From Imbroritus primus (GTDB lineage: Bacteria > Pseudomonadota > Gammaproteobacteria > Burkholderiales > Burkholderiaceae): DNA of 64,000 nt. The translations under genes and the position numbers were made by a program. The notes below the pieces were generated by a model. It searched no databases. It had not been told where the DNA came from and worked only from the letters and a program-made list of their open reading frames with translations. The stretch is from positions 62,001 to 126,000 of the forward strand of contig AKCV02000015.1 in the NCBI GenBank assembly GCA_000272025.2, read 5' to 3'. Shown in pieces: positions 1 through 8,990 of the stretch (the stretch's first letter is position 1; each line of letters starts with the position of its first letter).

Positions 1-302
1 GCAACTACAACGTCAGTCCGCGCATTTCGCCGGACGGCAAGCTGCTGGCCTACATCTCGCGCGGCGGTGGCTTCAAGCTGCACGTGCAGGATCTCACGAA
101 CGGCGATGTGACCGCCTTGACCGATACCAGCAACGACGAAGCGCCGAGCTTCGCCGCCAACGGCAAGTACATTCTTTATGCCACGCGCGCGGGTGGCCGC
201 GCCGTATTGGCGGCCGTCTCGGTGGACGGCCGCAACCGCCAGATTCTTTCGCTCCAGTCCGGTGATGTCCGTGAGCCGGCATGGGGTCCGTTCATGCAAT
301 AA
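1..302 (+). CDS. tolB: TolB, C-terminal part (5' truncated by window)
   Basis: The reading frame is open from base 3 to the TAA at 300-302 and gives about 99 residues. It contains beta-propeller repeats of the type [11 protein letters not shown] and [15 protein letters not shown]. TolB is the periplasmic propeller protein of the Tol-Pal envelope complex and binds Pal. The stop lies 28 bases before pal, in the usual tolB-pal-cpoB order, which supports the assignment. The N-terminal domain and signal peptide lie outside the window. Confidence 0.93.
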   Translation, partial: NYNVSPRISPDGKLLAYISRGGGFKLHVQDLTNGDVTALTDTSNDEAPSFAANGKYILYATRAGGRAVLAAVSVDGRNRQILSLQSGDVREPAWGPFMQ

Positions 303-330
303 GTTGATGCAATAAAAAGGGAGTCTTACC

Positions 331-849
331 ATGTCTGCACTGATGAACAAGCTGTTGATCGCCGCCGCACTGGTTACGCTGGGCGCCTGTAGCTCGGGTG
401 TGAAACTTGACGATGCCGCCACGGGCGCGAACGGCGCTGGCGGCGCCGGCCAGGGCACCGATCCGCGCGCGGTCCAGCAAGTGAACGTCGGCGGTGATCC
501 GCTGAACGATCCCAACAGCCCGCTGGCTCGCCGCAGCATCTATTTTGACCTCGACAGCTACTCGGTCAAGCCGGAATTCCAGAGCGTGGTCAATGAGCAT
601 GCCAAGTACCTGAACGCCAACAAGGGCCGCCGCGTACTGGTGCAGGGTAATACCGACGAGCGCGGCACCAGCGAGTACAACCTGGCCCTGGGTCAGAAGC
701 GTGCCGAGGCCGTGCGCCGCGCGCTGACGTTGCAAGGCGTTTCGGAAGGCCAGATCGAGGCTGTAAGCCTGGGTAAGGAAAAACCCAAGGCGCTGGGGCA
801 TGACGAAGCGTCGTGGGCGGAAAACCGTCGCGCTGACATCGTCTATTAA
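331..849 (+). CDS. pal: Peptidoglycan-associated lipoprotein Pal
   Basis: 172 residues. A lipoprotein signal with the lipobox LVTLGAC sits at about residues 14-20, followed by a Gly/Ala-rich linker. The rest is an OmpA-like peptidoglycan-binding domain, with IYFDLDSYSV starting it and NTDERGTSEYNLALGQKRA as the signature. Pal anchors the outer membrane to peptidoglycan and works with TolB. A GGGAG ribosome site lies before the ATG. It is flanked by tolB and cpoB, almost certainly in one transcript. Confidence 0.96.
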   Translation: MSALMNKLLIAAALVTLGACSSGVKLDDAATGANGAGGAGQGTDPRAVQQVNVGGDPLNDPNSPLARRSIYFDLDSYSVKPEFQSVVNEHAKYLNANKGRRVLVQGNTDERGTSEYNLALGQKRAEAVRRALTLQGVSEGQIEAVSLGKEKPKALGHDEASWAENRRADIVY

Positions 850-869
850 TTTCCAGGACGAGCGTGCCG

Positions 870-1628
870 ATGAAAATGCGCCTTTCTCAAGGATGGCTCG
901 TGGCGGCCCTGGCATGTAGCGCGATGAGTATTGCGCTACCAGCCCGGGCTGGCATGTTCGACGACGAAGAGGCGCGTCGCGCCATCATCGACCTGCGGGA
1001 CAAGTCGACGGCCTTCCAGGCCACGGCGGCCCAGCGCATCGACCAGAATTCACGGGCGGTGCAGGATCTGCAGAACCAGGTGGAGCAGCTCCGCTCCGAG
1101 GTCGCACGCCTGCGGGGCGACAACGAAGTGCTGCAGAATGACGTGCAGACGCTGCAGAAACAGGTCAAGGACTACTACAAGGACCTGAACGACCGTGTGG
1201 CACGCTTCGAGCCGCAGAAGGTCTCGGTGGAAGGGCAGGAAGGCATGGCCCAGCCTGCCGAGAAGGATACCTATGATGCGGCCCTCAAGCAGTTCCGCGA
1301 CGGTGACTTCAAGGGAGCAGGTAGCGCATTCTCGGGATTCATCCAGAAGTATCCGCAGAGTCCGTACACGCCGCTTGCGCAGTTCTGGCTTGGCAACGCG
1401 CTCTATGCGCAGCGCGACTACAAAGGGTCGACCACCGTGTTGCAGAACATGGTGCAGGCCTATCCGACCCATGCCAAGGTGCCGGATGCCATGATCGCGA
1501 TCGCCAACAACCAGGCCGAAAGCGGGCAGAAGGCCGCCGCACGGCGCACGCTGGAGCAGGTCGTGTCCAGGTACGCGGGCACGACCTCGGCCAAGGCTGC
1601 GACGGAGCGCCTCAAGACCCTGAAGTAG
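870..1628 (+). CDS. cpoB: Cell division coordinator CpoB (YbgF)
   Basis: 252 residues from the ATG at 870. An in-frame GTG at 864 is an alternative start, and AGGA at about 854 could serve either. A signal peptide ending near LPARA is followed by a coiled-coil segment at about residues 45-105, rich in Gln, Leu and Glu, and then three TPR-like repeats (YDAALKQFRDGDFKGA, SPYTPLAQFWLGNALY, HAKVPDAMIAIANNQ). CpoB is periplasmic and links Tol-Pal to septal peptidoglycan synthesis. The short gap after pal supports co-transcription. Confidence 0.93.
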   Translation: MKMRLSQGWLVAALACSAMSIALPARAGMFDDEEARRAIIDLRDKSTAFQATAAQRIDQNSRAVQDLQNQVEQLRSEVARLRGDNEVLQNDVQTLQKQVKDYYKDLNDRVARFEPQKVSVEGQEGMAQPAEKDTYDAALKQFRDGDFKGAGSAFSGFIQKYPQSPYTPLAQFWLGNALYAQRDYKGSTTVLQNMVQAYPTHAKVPDAMIAIANNQAESGQKAAARRTLEQVVSRYAGTTSAKAATERLKTLK

Positions 1629-1659
1629 ATGATCCTGGCGTACGCCTTGGCGTGACCAG

Positions 1660-1685
1660 CGGCCTGCCCTGTGCAGGCCGTTTTC
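1660..1685 (+). terminator. Intrinsic terminator after cpoB
   Basis: A perfect 8-bp stem, CGGCCTGC at 1660-1667 and GCAGGCCG at 1673-1680, with a 5-base loop, is followed by TTTT. It ends the tol-pal transcript and separates it from queC. Confidence 0.7.
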
Positions 1686-1829
1686 ATTGGTTCGCGGCCC
1701 CCATGCCCGCGGGCCCCGTGTGGCTGCTATCGCGTCATTGCGCGGCAGTGGCCCGCTCGCGGTAGAATGTGCGCCGGGCCGATCCGTCCGACCCGAACGA
1801 TTTCTTGCCGGCGCCCCCGGCCTTATTCA

Positions 1830-2540
1830 ATGACATCACGCGCTATCGTCCTGCTATCGGGCGGGCTCGATTCCGCCACTGTTCTTGCCATGGCTCGCGC
1901 GCAGGGTTTTGAAACCTATGCGCTGTCGATGCGCTATGGCCAGCGGCATTCTTCCGAACTCGATGCGGCGCGCCGTGTGGCGCGAGCCCTTGGTGCGCAG
2001 CGTCACGAGATCATCGACCTGGACCTGCGGCCGTTCGGCGGATCCGCGCTGACCGACGATACGCTCGACGTGCCCGTCGACGGCAACAGTACCGGCATCC
2101 CGATCACCTATGTGCCGGCGCGCAATACCATCATGCTGTCGGTGGCGCTTGGCTGGGCTGAAGCCGTGGGCGCGTACGACCTGTTCTTCGGTGCCAATGC
2201 AGTCGATTATTCGGGCTATCCCGATTGTCGTCCCGAGTTCGTGGCGGCCTACGAAACCCTTGCCAATATTGCCACCAAGGCCGGTGTGGAAGGCCAGCGC
2301 ATCCGGGTGCAGGCGCCGATCATCGCCATGTCCAAGGCGGAGATTATCCGTACGGGCATCGGGCTCGGCGTGGACTACGGCATGACCGTATCGTGCTACC
2401 TGGCTGATGCCGAAGGCCGTGCCTGCGGCGTCTGCGATTCATGCCGGCTGCGTCGCGCCGGTTTCGAGGCGGCCGGCGTGGCCGATCCTACCCGTTATCA
2501 GACTGATCAGACTGACCCTGCAGCAGGAGCCAAGCAATGA
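1830..2540 (+). CDS. queC: 7-cyano-7-deazaguanine synthase QueC
   Basis: 236 residues. QueC is the ATP-dependent enzyme that converts 7-carboxy-7-deazaguanine to preQ0 in queuosine synthesis. The N-terminal PP-loop [11 protein letters not shown] is present at about residues 8-18. A C-terminal zinc-binding group of four cysteines is seen in [18 protein letters not shown]. The start at 1830 places the PP-loop at the normal position; the frame stays open further upstream but that part has no family character. The TGA overlaps the ATG of the next gene (ATGA). Confidence 0.95.
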   Translation: MTSRAIVLLSGGLDSATVLAMARAQGFETYALSMRYGQRHSSELDAARRVARALGAQRHEIIDLDLRPFGGSALTDDTLDVPVDGNSTGIPITYVPARNTIMLSVALGWAEAVGAYDLFFGANAVDYSGYPDCRPEFVAAYETLANIATKAGVEGQRIRVQAPIIAMSKAEIIRTGIGLGVDYGMTVSCYLADAEGRACGVCDSCRLRRAGFEAAGVADPTRYQTDQTDPAAGAKQ

Positions 2541-3652
2541 CTGACATCAACGTGTCCGCACTCACGCAGACCGTTCTCTGGAGCACCTTCGGGCTGGCCT
2601 TCGTGTTTGGCGCCATCCTGCAGCGCACCCACTTCTGCACCATGGGCGCCATCTCCGACATCATCAACATGGGCGACTGGAACCGCATGCGCATGTGGGC
2701 GCTGGCGATTGGTACCGCCATGGTCGGGACGGGCGTGATGGCTTCGCTGGGCCTGATCGATACCGGCCGGACGATCTACACCGCCAACCGCGTACTGTGG
2801 CTCTCGTCGCTGGTTGGAGGCTTCATGTTCGGCTTTGGCATGGTGCTGGCCTCGGGCTGCGGCAGCAAGACCCTGGTGCGGGTCGGCGCGGGCAACCTCA
2901 AGTCGCTCGTGGTGCTCCTGTTCCTCGGCTTCTCGGCTTACATGACGCTCCGCGGTATATTTGGCGTGGTGCGTGTCTCCACAGTTGATACCGTGGCCGT
3001 GGATCTCGCCACCACGCAGGATTTGCCAGCCGTTCTGGCCAACACGACAGGCATGGCCAAGGCCAGTCTGCAGCTGTGGCTGTCCGTGCTGGTGGGCGGC
3101 GTGATCATCGCCTGGGCATTGCTGCGCCGGGAGTTCTGGACGTTCGACAACCTGCTCGGCGGCCTCGGTGTCGGCGCGGTGATTGCCGGCATGTGGTACG
3201 TGTCCGGCCATCTCGGTTTCATCGCCGAGCATCCCGAGACGCTGGAGGAGGTATACCTCGCCACCAACAGCGGCCGCATGGAAAGTTTCAGCTTTGTCTC
3301 GCCGGTTGCCTATGCCATGGACTGGCTCATGCTGTTCAGCGATACCAGCAAGGTCCTGACCGTCGGCATCGTCAGCGTGTTCGGCATGATTGCCGGTTCG
3401 GCTGCCTGGGCACTGGTGTCGCGTACTTTCCGCTGGGAAGGCTTTGCGAATGCCGAGGACACCGCCAACCATATCGTCGGCGGCATCCTGATGGGGATCG
3501 GTGGCGTGACGGCACTCGGCTGTACCGTCGGGCAGGGCCTGTCGGGCGTCTCCACGCTCGCCATCGGCTCCTTCATCGCCCTGGCGGGCATCATCGTTGG
3601 CGCTGTGCTGGCCTTCCGCTACCAGCTGTGGCGCATGGAACGCATGGTGTGA
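2537..3652 (+). CDS. YeeE/YedE family sulfur-compound transporter
   Basis: 371 residues, almost wholly hydrophobic, with about nine to ten membrane segments. Two YeeE/YedE signatures with conserved cysteines are present: [16 protein letters not shown] near residue 113 and [17 protein letters not shown] near residue 330. The family includes the thiosulfate transporter TsuA and putative selenium transporters; the substrate here is not known. The start overlaps the queC stop by 4 bases, so the two are probably translationally coupled. The gene ends shortly before a tRNA promoter. Confidence 0.85.
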   Translation: MTDINVSALTQTVLWSTFGLAFVFGAILQRTHFCTMGAISDIINMGDWNRMRMWALAIGTAMVGTGVMASLGLIDTGRTIYTANRVLWLSSLVGGFMFGFGMVLASGCGSKTLVRVGAGNLKSLVVLLFLGFSAYMTLRGIFGVVRVSTVDTVAVDLATTQDLPAVLANTTGMAKASLQLWLSVLVGGVIIAWALLRREFWTFDNLLGGLGVGAVIAGMWYVSGHLGFIAEHPETLEEVYLATNSGRMESFSFVSPVAYAMDWLMLFSDTSKVLTVGIVSVFGMIAGSAAWALVSRTFRWEGFANAEDTANHIVGGILMGIGGVTALGCTVGQGLSGVSTLAIGSFIALAGIIVGAVLAFRYQLWRMERMV

Positions 3653-3670
3653 CGATTTGGCCGCCGCGGG

Positions 3671-3700
3671 TTGACATGGGCACTGCCGTTTCACTATAAT
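3671..3700 (+). promoter_or_regulatory. Sigma-70 promoter of tRNA-Lys
   Basis: Perfect consensus boxes: TTGACA at 3671-3676 and TATAAT at 3695-3700 with an 18-base spacer. The predicted start is a few bases before the mature tRNA end at 3716. Confidence 0.85.
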
Positions 3701-3715
3701 CGCAGCTTCGTTTTT

Positions 3716-3791
3716 GGGTCGTTAGCTCAGTTGGTAGAGCAGCGGACTTTTAATCCGTTGGTCGCGTGTTCGAGTCACGCACGGCCTACCA
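3716..3791 (+). tRNA. tRNA-Lys (anticodon UUU)
   Basis: 76 bases with a cloverleaf: D-arm TAGCTCAGTTGGTAGAGC, anticodon loop CTTTTAA within a GCGGA/TCCGT-type stem, T-loop GTTCGAGTC and encoded CCA at 3789-3791. The acceptor stem has G-U wobbles at positions 1-72 and 4-69. It is a single gene with its own promoter and terminator. Confidence 0.96.
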
Positions 3792-3796
3792 GATAC

Positions 3797-3833
3797 GAAA
3801 AGGCTTCGCAGGCAACTGCGAGGCCTTTTTTAT
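3797..3833. terminator. Bidirectional terminator between tRNA-Lys and the RiPP-like operon
   Basis: The stem runs from AAAAGGC-TCGCAG to CTGCGA-GCCTTTT around a GCAA loop. A T-run follows on the plus strand, and the same hairpin has a T-run (GCCTTTTCG) on the minus strand. It starts directly next to the stop codon of the minus-strand radical SAM gene, so it can end both transcripts. Confidence 0.8.
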
Positions 3834-5066
3834 TTAGCCCTGCCGGTCATACCACTGCATGACGGCATCCCGGTTGGCTTCCAGGAAGGTCCACAGCATC
3901 TTCGTCACCTCACAATGCGGGTTGCCGGTATGTGCGGCGGTGGGCGTGAGCGCCGGGCAGCCGAAGTCGCAGATCGTGCTGGCCGCGCACCCCTGGCAGC
4001 GATCCCACCATTCGCCCTTGGCATGGAAACGGCCTAGCGTGCGGGTGACGTGCTGCGGATCGAACCCCTGGTCGAGGACATTGCCCAGCCGGAATTCGTG
4101 CATGGTGAAGGTCATGTCCGAGCACGGAAACACGTCGCCCTGTGGGTCGATCGAAAAGTAGGTGAAGCCAGCGTGGCACGTGTAGCCGGTGCAGTCATTG
4201 CGCTGTCCCGGTTGCGCGCGCAATTGATGACGCGCATAGTCGGTCAGCATGCGCAGCGTCATCACGTCGCTCAGCTGGCTGCCGTCGTTCGCCAGCTCAT
4301 GGCGAATGAGTTCCTGCTTGGCCGCCAGCAGTTGCTGGTCCGTCAGGGAGTCGCCTTCCGTGGCGCGGCCCACCTCGAACAGGGTATTGAAACGTACGCC
4401 GCTCACGCCAAGGCCTTGCAGGAAGTCGAGCGTATCGCGCACCTTGTCATGGTTGTGCGGTGCGATGACCACGACGATCTTGGGCGGCAGCCCGGCATCC
4501 ACGAGCTTCCGGATATTGGTGACGACCTTGTTGCCGCGCTCGCGCAGCACGTCGTTGATCTCGGGCTGGCCATCGAGGCTGATGCTGAGTTGCATGCCGG
4601 TGCGGCGGGCGAATTCGATATGCCGCTCGCCCATGATGGTGCCGTTGGTCTGCATGCCCAGTGCAAAGCGTGTCCCAGGGTAGTCCGCCAGCATGCCGTG
4701 AAATTCCTCGAACCAGGCAAGCGGCGCGAGCATGGGCTCACCACCGAAGAACACGATGCGGAAATGCTCGCGCTGCGCGGGCCGCACGAAGGTTTCGAGG
4801 GCTTGCCGGGCAATCCCGATATCCATGATGCTCGGCTTGCGGCCGTTGAGCGCCTCGACGCTGCAGTGCGTGCAACTGAGATTGCAATTGCGGGTGAGGC
4901 ACAGGGACAGTGCTCCTGCAGTGCGTACCGGCTTCAGTTCCGCCGCTGGCGGCACAAAAGCGCTGCTGCGGACCGGAATCGATACGGGGATCGTAACGGA
5001 GGACGCAATAGAGGACGCAACGGAGGGCGCAGAGGAAGGCGCAACGGGGGTGGCGATCGAGGTCAT
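3834..5066 (-). CDS. Radical SAM/SPASM peptide maturase (RiPP-like operon, last gene)
   Basis: 410 residues. The radical SAM cluster motif CxxxCxxC is C61, C65, C68 (NCNLSCTHC), and GGEP lies at about 108-111. The C-terminal SPASM domain has cysteines near 297, 315, 357, 360, 366, 370 and 385 (RCQGCAASTICDFGCPAL), enough for two auxiliary iron-sulfur clusters. This is the layout of enzymes that crosslink or otherwise modify ribosomal peptides. The start at 5066 forms ATGA with the upstream stop and has AGGAG 8 bases before it; a longer frame would run deep into the neighbour. The first 40 residues are an odd Ser/Ala/Val/Pro-rich low-complexity tail. The product chemistry is unknown. Confidence 0.88.
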   Translation of the reverse strand: MTSIATPVAPSSAPSVASSIASSVTIPVSIPVRSSAFVPPAAELKPVRTAGALSLCLTRNCNLSCTHCSVEALNGRKPSIMDIGIARQALETFVRPAQREHFRIVFFGGEPMLAPLAWFEEFHGMLADYPGTRFALGMQTNGTIMGERHIEFARRTGMQLSISLDGQPEINDVLRERGNKVVTNIRKLVDAGLPPKIVVVIAPHNHDKVRDTLDFLQGLGVSGVRFNTLFEVGRATEGDSLTDQQLLAAKQELIRHELANDGSQLSDVMTLRMLTDYARHQLRAQPGQRNDCTGYTCHAGFTYFSIDPQGDVFPCSDMTFTMHEFRLGNVLDQGFDPQHVTRTLGRFHAKGEWWDRCQGCAASTICDFGCPALTPTAAHTGNPHCEVTKMLWTFLEANRDAVMQWYDRQG

Positions 5067-6196
5067 GAGCGTTGCTCCTGTCGCATGGCGATCTGTGCAT
5101 GCCCGACCGGTATGAGGTCGTCGGCGCCATGCGTGGACATGTAGGAATGGTGAACGCCGCAGCAATGTGAGCGGTACAGGCAGGTGTCGCAGCGGGGGCT
5201 GAATACTTTCTCCATGTCTCTGGAGGCGCCGCGTGTCAGCTGCACCACATCGGTGTCGCCGTCCGACTGGTAAACCACGCGGGCGTGGGATGTCCGGCTG
5301 CGGCGAAAATCCAGGTAGTGCATTTCCAGCCCCAGTAGATGGCACGGCGGAATGCCTTCCAGCGAAAATGCAATACCCGCTTCTTGCAGCCGGTCGCGAA
5401 CCTGCGGAAGCTCGCCGGAAAAATCCGCGAGCCGTGGCATCAGTACCGTCGAAGGGTGATCAGGCACATATTGCTCCATCAGCGACAACTGCAGGGAGCG
5501 TGCGCCATACCGGCACGCCAGTTGCGCAAGCGTGGCCAGCTTGCCGACTGACAGCGTTGTGATGACATGATTGAGGCCAAGATGGACGCGGGCGCCAGCG
5601 GTGGCCTGCACATTGGCCAGCGCGGTCTCCAGCGCTTCCCAGTAGCCCTGTTTACCGGTCGTGCCGGTCGCTGCATCGGCATCCGCGCCATGCACGGACA
5701 TATACAGTTCCTTTACACCGGTATCGACGAGCGCTTGCACAAACGCGGGATCGCGCAGGGCATGGCCATTTGTCGCCACCGAGATCCACGAGAATCCGGC
5801 GGCGCGCAACTGCTCGACGAAACGCGGCAACTGCCGCAACAACGTTGGCTCGCCGCCGGACAAGGTGATGTGGTCGAAACCCTGCCGCCGCAGCTGCGCC
5901 AGTGTCGCGAGCGCCAGTTCCGCGTTCACCGGGTGGGCCGGCAGTGTCGGTTCGTCGCAATAGCTGCAGCGCAGGTTGCAGCTGTTGAAGAAACGGAACC
6001 AGATGCCGCCACGCTCCTCGGGTGAGGCGGTGACCTCCTCCAGCGAGATCGGCAAGTGCGTCAGTTGCGGCTGAAAGCCTGCCCCTGCATCGGGCGCATC
6101 CGGATCGAGGGTCGTCTGCGCATGCGTGACCGATATCACCCGCAGGCGCCGCGCGCCCAGTAATGCCAGCGGCCATGTTTTCACCCTAGCGTCCAT
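5063..6196 (-). CDS. Second radical SAM enzyme of the RiPP-like operon
   Basis: 377 residues. CxxxCxxC is C73, C77, C80 (SCNLRCSYC) and GGEP lies at about 114-117. The C-terminus has an extra cysteine group (CDTCLYRSHCCGV, about 336-346) followed by a conserved-looking Tyr/Gly tail, a shortened auxiliary-cluster region rather than a full SPASM domain. The start overlaps the exporter stop by 11 bases and the stop overlaps the SPASM enzyme start (ATGA). Two non-identical radical SAM enzymes in one operon suggest two steps on one peptide, or one maturase with a partner. The precise reaction cannot be read from sequence. Confidence 0.86.
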   Translation of the reverse strand: MDARVKTWPLALLGARRLRVISVTHAQTTLDPDAPDAGAGFQPQLTHLPISLEEVTASPEERGGIWFRFFNSCNLRCSYCDEPTLPAHPVNAELALATLAQLRRQGFDHITLSGGEPTLLRQLPRFVEQLRAAGFSWISVATNGHALRDPAFVQALVDTGVKELYMSVHGADADAATGTTGKQGYWEALETALANVQATAGARVHLGLNHVITTLSVGKLATLAQLACRYGARSLQLSLMEQYVPDHPSTVLMPRLADFSGELPQVRDRLQEAGIAFSLEGIPPCHLLGLEMHYLDFRRSRTSHARVVYQSDGDTDVVQLTRGASRDMEKVFSPRCDTCLYRSHCCGVHHSYMSTHGADDLIPVGHAQIAMRQEQRS

Positions 6197-8051
6197 GACT
6201 CACCATGTGGGCTGCGGTGTCCGTTTCAGTATGCGCTTGGTCGTCCATCGCGGTCTGCGGCGCCCATGTCTGGATGATGCCAATCTCTCCCGAGGCCAAT
6301 TCGCCGAGCATGATGACGCGGTCGAACAAGGGCAGGATGTCGGTCTGATGCGTGACGACGAGTGCGGCGGTGCCGGGCTCCAGCAGATCGAAGAAATCGC
6401 GCATGGCGTGGACGCGGTCGCCTGCCGCCAGCGGTGCAACCGGCTCGTCCAGCAACGCCAGTCGGGCGCCGGCGCCCCGCAGTAATGTGCGGACGAGCTG
6501 GATACGCCGGATCTGTCCGGTGGATAGCTGATGCTTGCCGATGGCCGCCTCGAATGCCGAGGCGGAAGAGGGGGCGGAGCCAGCGGTGCGTAGCAGCGCA
6601 TCCAGTCCGAAACGGCGCAGGACGGCCTGGAGATTGACGTCCGAGTCGGGATGCGCAGGCTTCGTCAGCCCGTAGAACAGGTTGTCGTACACATCGCCTT
6701 CCACCAGCTCGATGGCCGCCGGCAGGTAGCTGATCTGTGCGCGCCAGGTGCGGTTGGAGCTGCCATGCTGCAAGGTCCATGGACCCAGGCTGAGTTGCCC
6801 CGTGTAATCATCGTGCAGGCCGACGATCAGTTCGAGCAGGGTGCTTTTGCCGAGGCCGCTGCCACCGAGGATGGCAATTTTTTCACCAGGGTGGACGGTG
6901 AGCGCACGGATATCGAGGCCCCTGGCGGCCCCTGGGTACCTGAACCGCAGGTTCTCGATCGCCAGCAGTGGGTCGGCAGAGCGGGACGCGGTGATGTGGC
7001 CCGGCTGCTCGGCGCGGATGCCAAGCAAGGCCTGGATATTGTCGGTTGCCACTTCGATGCGCGACAGGTCCATGAACACGGCGGTCAGGTTATCTGCAGC
7101 GGAGAACATCATGCCGAGCACCATCACCAGTACCACGAAGGTCTCGATCTGCATGGTGGACTGGCCACTGGTCAGCACCAGGGCCAGCAAGATCAGCACC
7201 GGGCCGGAGAAATGGAGCAGGCCCGTCAGCGCCTTGTCGAGGAACAGGTAGATCCCCACCCGGCGGCGTGCCCGGGTCTCGTCGTGCAGCTCGCCGGACA
7301 GTCGCGTCATTTCCTGTGTCTCGGTGCCTGTTGCGCGCACCATGCGCAGCCTTCCCAGCAGTTGGGCCAGACGGGACCACAGCCGCTCGGAAGCGTGATC
7401 CGCCTGGCGCATATGGGTTTGCACGAGCAGGGCCGAGAGTACGGCGGCAGCCGCGTGCACCGCTACGAGCAGGCCGGCGAGGAACGCCACCACCGGCTGC
7501 AGGACGAAAAGATATCCGAGGCAGGAGAGCAGCAGGACGGCATCGACCACCCGCAGCAGCAGGCAATCGACCAGCAGCCGCTGCAGCATGCCGGCATCCT
7601 GGAAAATCCGCTTGTTGATCGTGCCCGCATCGCTCGCGATCAGGTCTGCATAGCGATAGCCGAGTACCTGCCGCATCGCTTGTTCCCGTACGTGCAGCAC
7701 GACGCCGAGGGCGATACGGTCGAACAGGCAGTCACGGAGGAAACCGATGACATAGGCGAGGATGGCCACGGCGATGGTTGCGGCACCTAACACGAGGCTG
7801 GCGCGTGCCACCGGTGTGCCGAGGTACGTCAGTATCCAGTGGATGGCGGCATCCAGTTCGCCCTGGTACAGGTCGACGCGGACGGCCTGGAGCGTCATGC
7901 GGCTGAACTCGAGGGATGCCATCATCGCGGCCGTACTGAGCAGGACCAGGCCGGCCGCCAGCGCCAGCGAGGCATGCATGCCGCGCGGCAATTGACGGAG
8001 CGTCATGGCCAGAAACTTCAGCGGCGAGAGCGGAGCCTTGGGTGTCCTCAT
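6186..8051 (-). CDS. ABC exporter (fused membrane and ATPase domains) of the RiPP-like operon
   Basis: 621 residues. An N-terminal six-helix membrane domain (about 25-330) is followed by an ATPase domain with Walker A GGSGLGKST (396-404), a degenerate signature LSTGQ in place of LSGGQ, Walker B LALLDEP and the switch histidine VVTHQ. There is no C39 leader-peptidase domain at the N-terminus: the first membrane helix begins at about residue 25. It presumably exports the modified peptide as a homodimer. It overlaps both neighbours (ATGA upstream, 11 bases downstream). Confidence 0.88.
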   Translation of the reverse strand: MRTPKAPLSPLKFLAMTLRQLPRGMHASLALAAGLVLLSTAAMMASLEFSRMTLQAVRVDLYQGELDAAIHWILTYLGTPVARASLVLGAATIAVAILAYVIGFLRDCLFDRIALGVVLHVREQAMRQVLGYRYADLIASDAGTINKRIFQDAGMLQRLLVDCLLLRVVDAVLLLSCLGYLFVLQPVVAFLAGLLVAVHAAAAVLSALLVQTHMRQADHASERLWSRLAQLLGRLRMVRATGTETQEMTRLSGELHDETRARRRVGIYLFLDKALTGLLHFSGPVLILLALVLTSGQSTMQIETFVVLVMVLGMMFSAADNLTAVFMDLSRIEVATDNIQALLGIRAEQPGHITASRSADPLLAIENLRFRYPGAARGLDIRALTVHPGEKIAILGGSGLGKSTLLELIVGLHDDYTGQLSLGPWTLQHGSSNRTWRAQISYLPAAIELVEGDVYDNLFYGLTKPAHPDSDVNLQAVLRRFGLDALLRTAGSAPSSASAFEAAIGKHQLSTGQIRRIQLVRTLLRGAGARLALLDEPVAPLAAGDRVHAMRDFFDLLEPGTAALVVTHQTDILPLFDRVIMLGELASGEIGIIQTWAPQTAMDDQAHTETDTAAHMVSHGR

Positions 8052-8989
8052 GCCGGCATCCAGGCAAATCCGACGCTATCGGCACTCAGGCGGTCGAGGA
8101 AACGTCCCAAGGGCTGCCGCCCGATGGATGCCGACGCGGGATCAAGAATGTCGGCACAGCCGTCTTTTTCCTGCCATGCCTCGCATACCCAGGCGTGCCT
8201 CGTGTTGTCTCCATCGATGGGACCGGTGCTGCCGATGACGACAAGGGGCAGGCCTGCGGCCAACGTCGCGGTCAGCGATGCGCGCTGGTTGATCGGCTGC
8301 GGTTCGAAGGGCCCGCCGAAATACTGTTGGAGCGCCGCCAGGATCAGGATGCGGGCAGGCGCCAATCCAACACCGCGACGCAAAGTGGATGCAGGTCTGT
8401 TGTCGGGTAGGCTATCCGGCGAGGCCGCACGCGGCACGGGTGTCGCCTGGCAGAAGCGGAAGACCGCGGCATCGAACGCTTTTTCCTGCGCACCCAGACT
8501 GGCCGGTGCACGGTGACGCCAGCGGAACGGATCATATGTCTGCGACAGAAACCGGAGGCAGACCGCGATACACGCGTTTTCGTATGTCGAAACCGACGGT
8601 GCGATCGGTTGGGCGGCCCCCTGTACGGTCGCAGCATAGTGCAATTCATGCAGTTCGTGCAGGCAGGCGACCTGTTCTTCGATTGACTGCAGAGCCGTTC
8701 TGCGCAGGACCAGATGGCGGGCGAGCGCGATCGCGCACGCCACGTCGCCGCTGGCATTCGCGCATTCGATCAGTTGGTGGCTCTGGTCGCAAAACCAGTT
8801 CGGCAAGATGGACCAGAATCCGAGTCGGAGGAGCGTCTGCAGGGCGGCCGACCCGCGGACGTCCGGATGGCTAGCAAGTGTGCCCACGGTATTTCGCAAG
8901 CGGTCGGGCGGCAATGCGGAGACGGAAACGTCCGCCGCGCCCAGCGGGCAGGCAGTTCGATGGGGCAGCACGGAAACCGGCTCAGGCAT
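8048..8989 (-). CDS. Uncharacterised protein, candidate papain-like cysteine peptidase
   Basis: 313 residues with no signal peptide. Family not recognised with certainty. The C-terminal half has Cys140 and Cys144 (ENACIAVCLRFL), then GLPLVVIGSTG, His265 in RHAWVCEAW and Asp283 in ILDPAS. This Cys-His-Asp order with beta strands around the His resembles papain-like peptidases such as the C39/C10 type; that is inference. The N-terminal half is helical and Cys-rich. It lies between the precursor and an exporter that lacks a peptidase domain, so leader removal is a plausible job. A substrate-binding partner of the maturases is the alternative. No clear ribosome site precedes the ATG; a 14-bp palindrome sits there instead. 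Confidence 0.7.
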   Translation of the reverse strand: MPEPVSVLPHRTACPLGAADVSVSALPPDRLRNTVGTLASHPDVRGSAALQTLLRLGFWSILPNWFCDQSHQLIECANASGDVACAIALARHLVLRRTALQSIEEQVACLHELHELHYAATVQGAAQPIAPSVSTYENACIAVCLRFLSQTYDPFRWRHRAPASLGAQEKAFDAAVFRFCQATPVPRAASPDSLPDNRPASTLRRGVGLAPARILILAALQQYFGGPFEPQPINQRASLTATLAAGLPLVVIGSTGPIDGDNTRHAWVCEAWQEKDGCADILDPASASIGRQPLGRFLDRLSADSVGFAWMPA

Positions 8990-8990
8990 G

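Noticed and set aside
2507-3694. Open frame of 395 codons on the minus strand
   Set aside because: His/Gln/Gly-rich shadow of the YeeE/YedE transporter gene.
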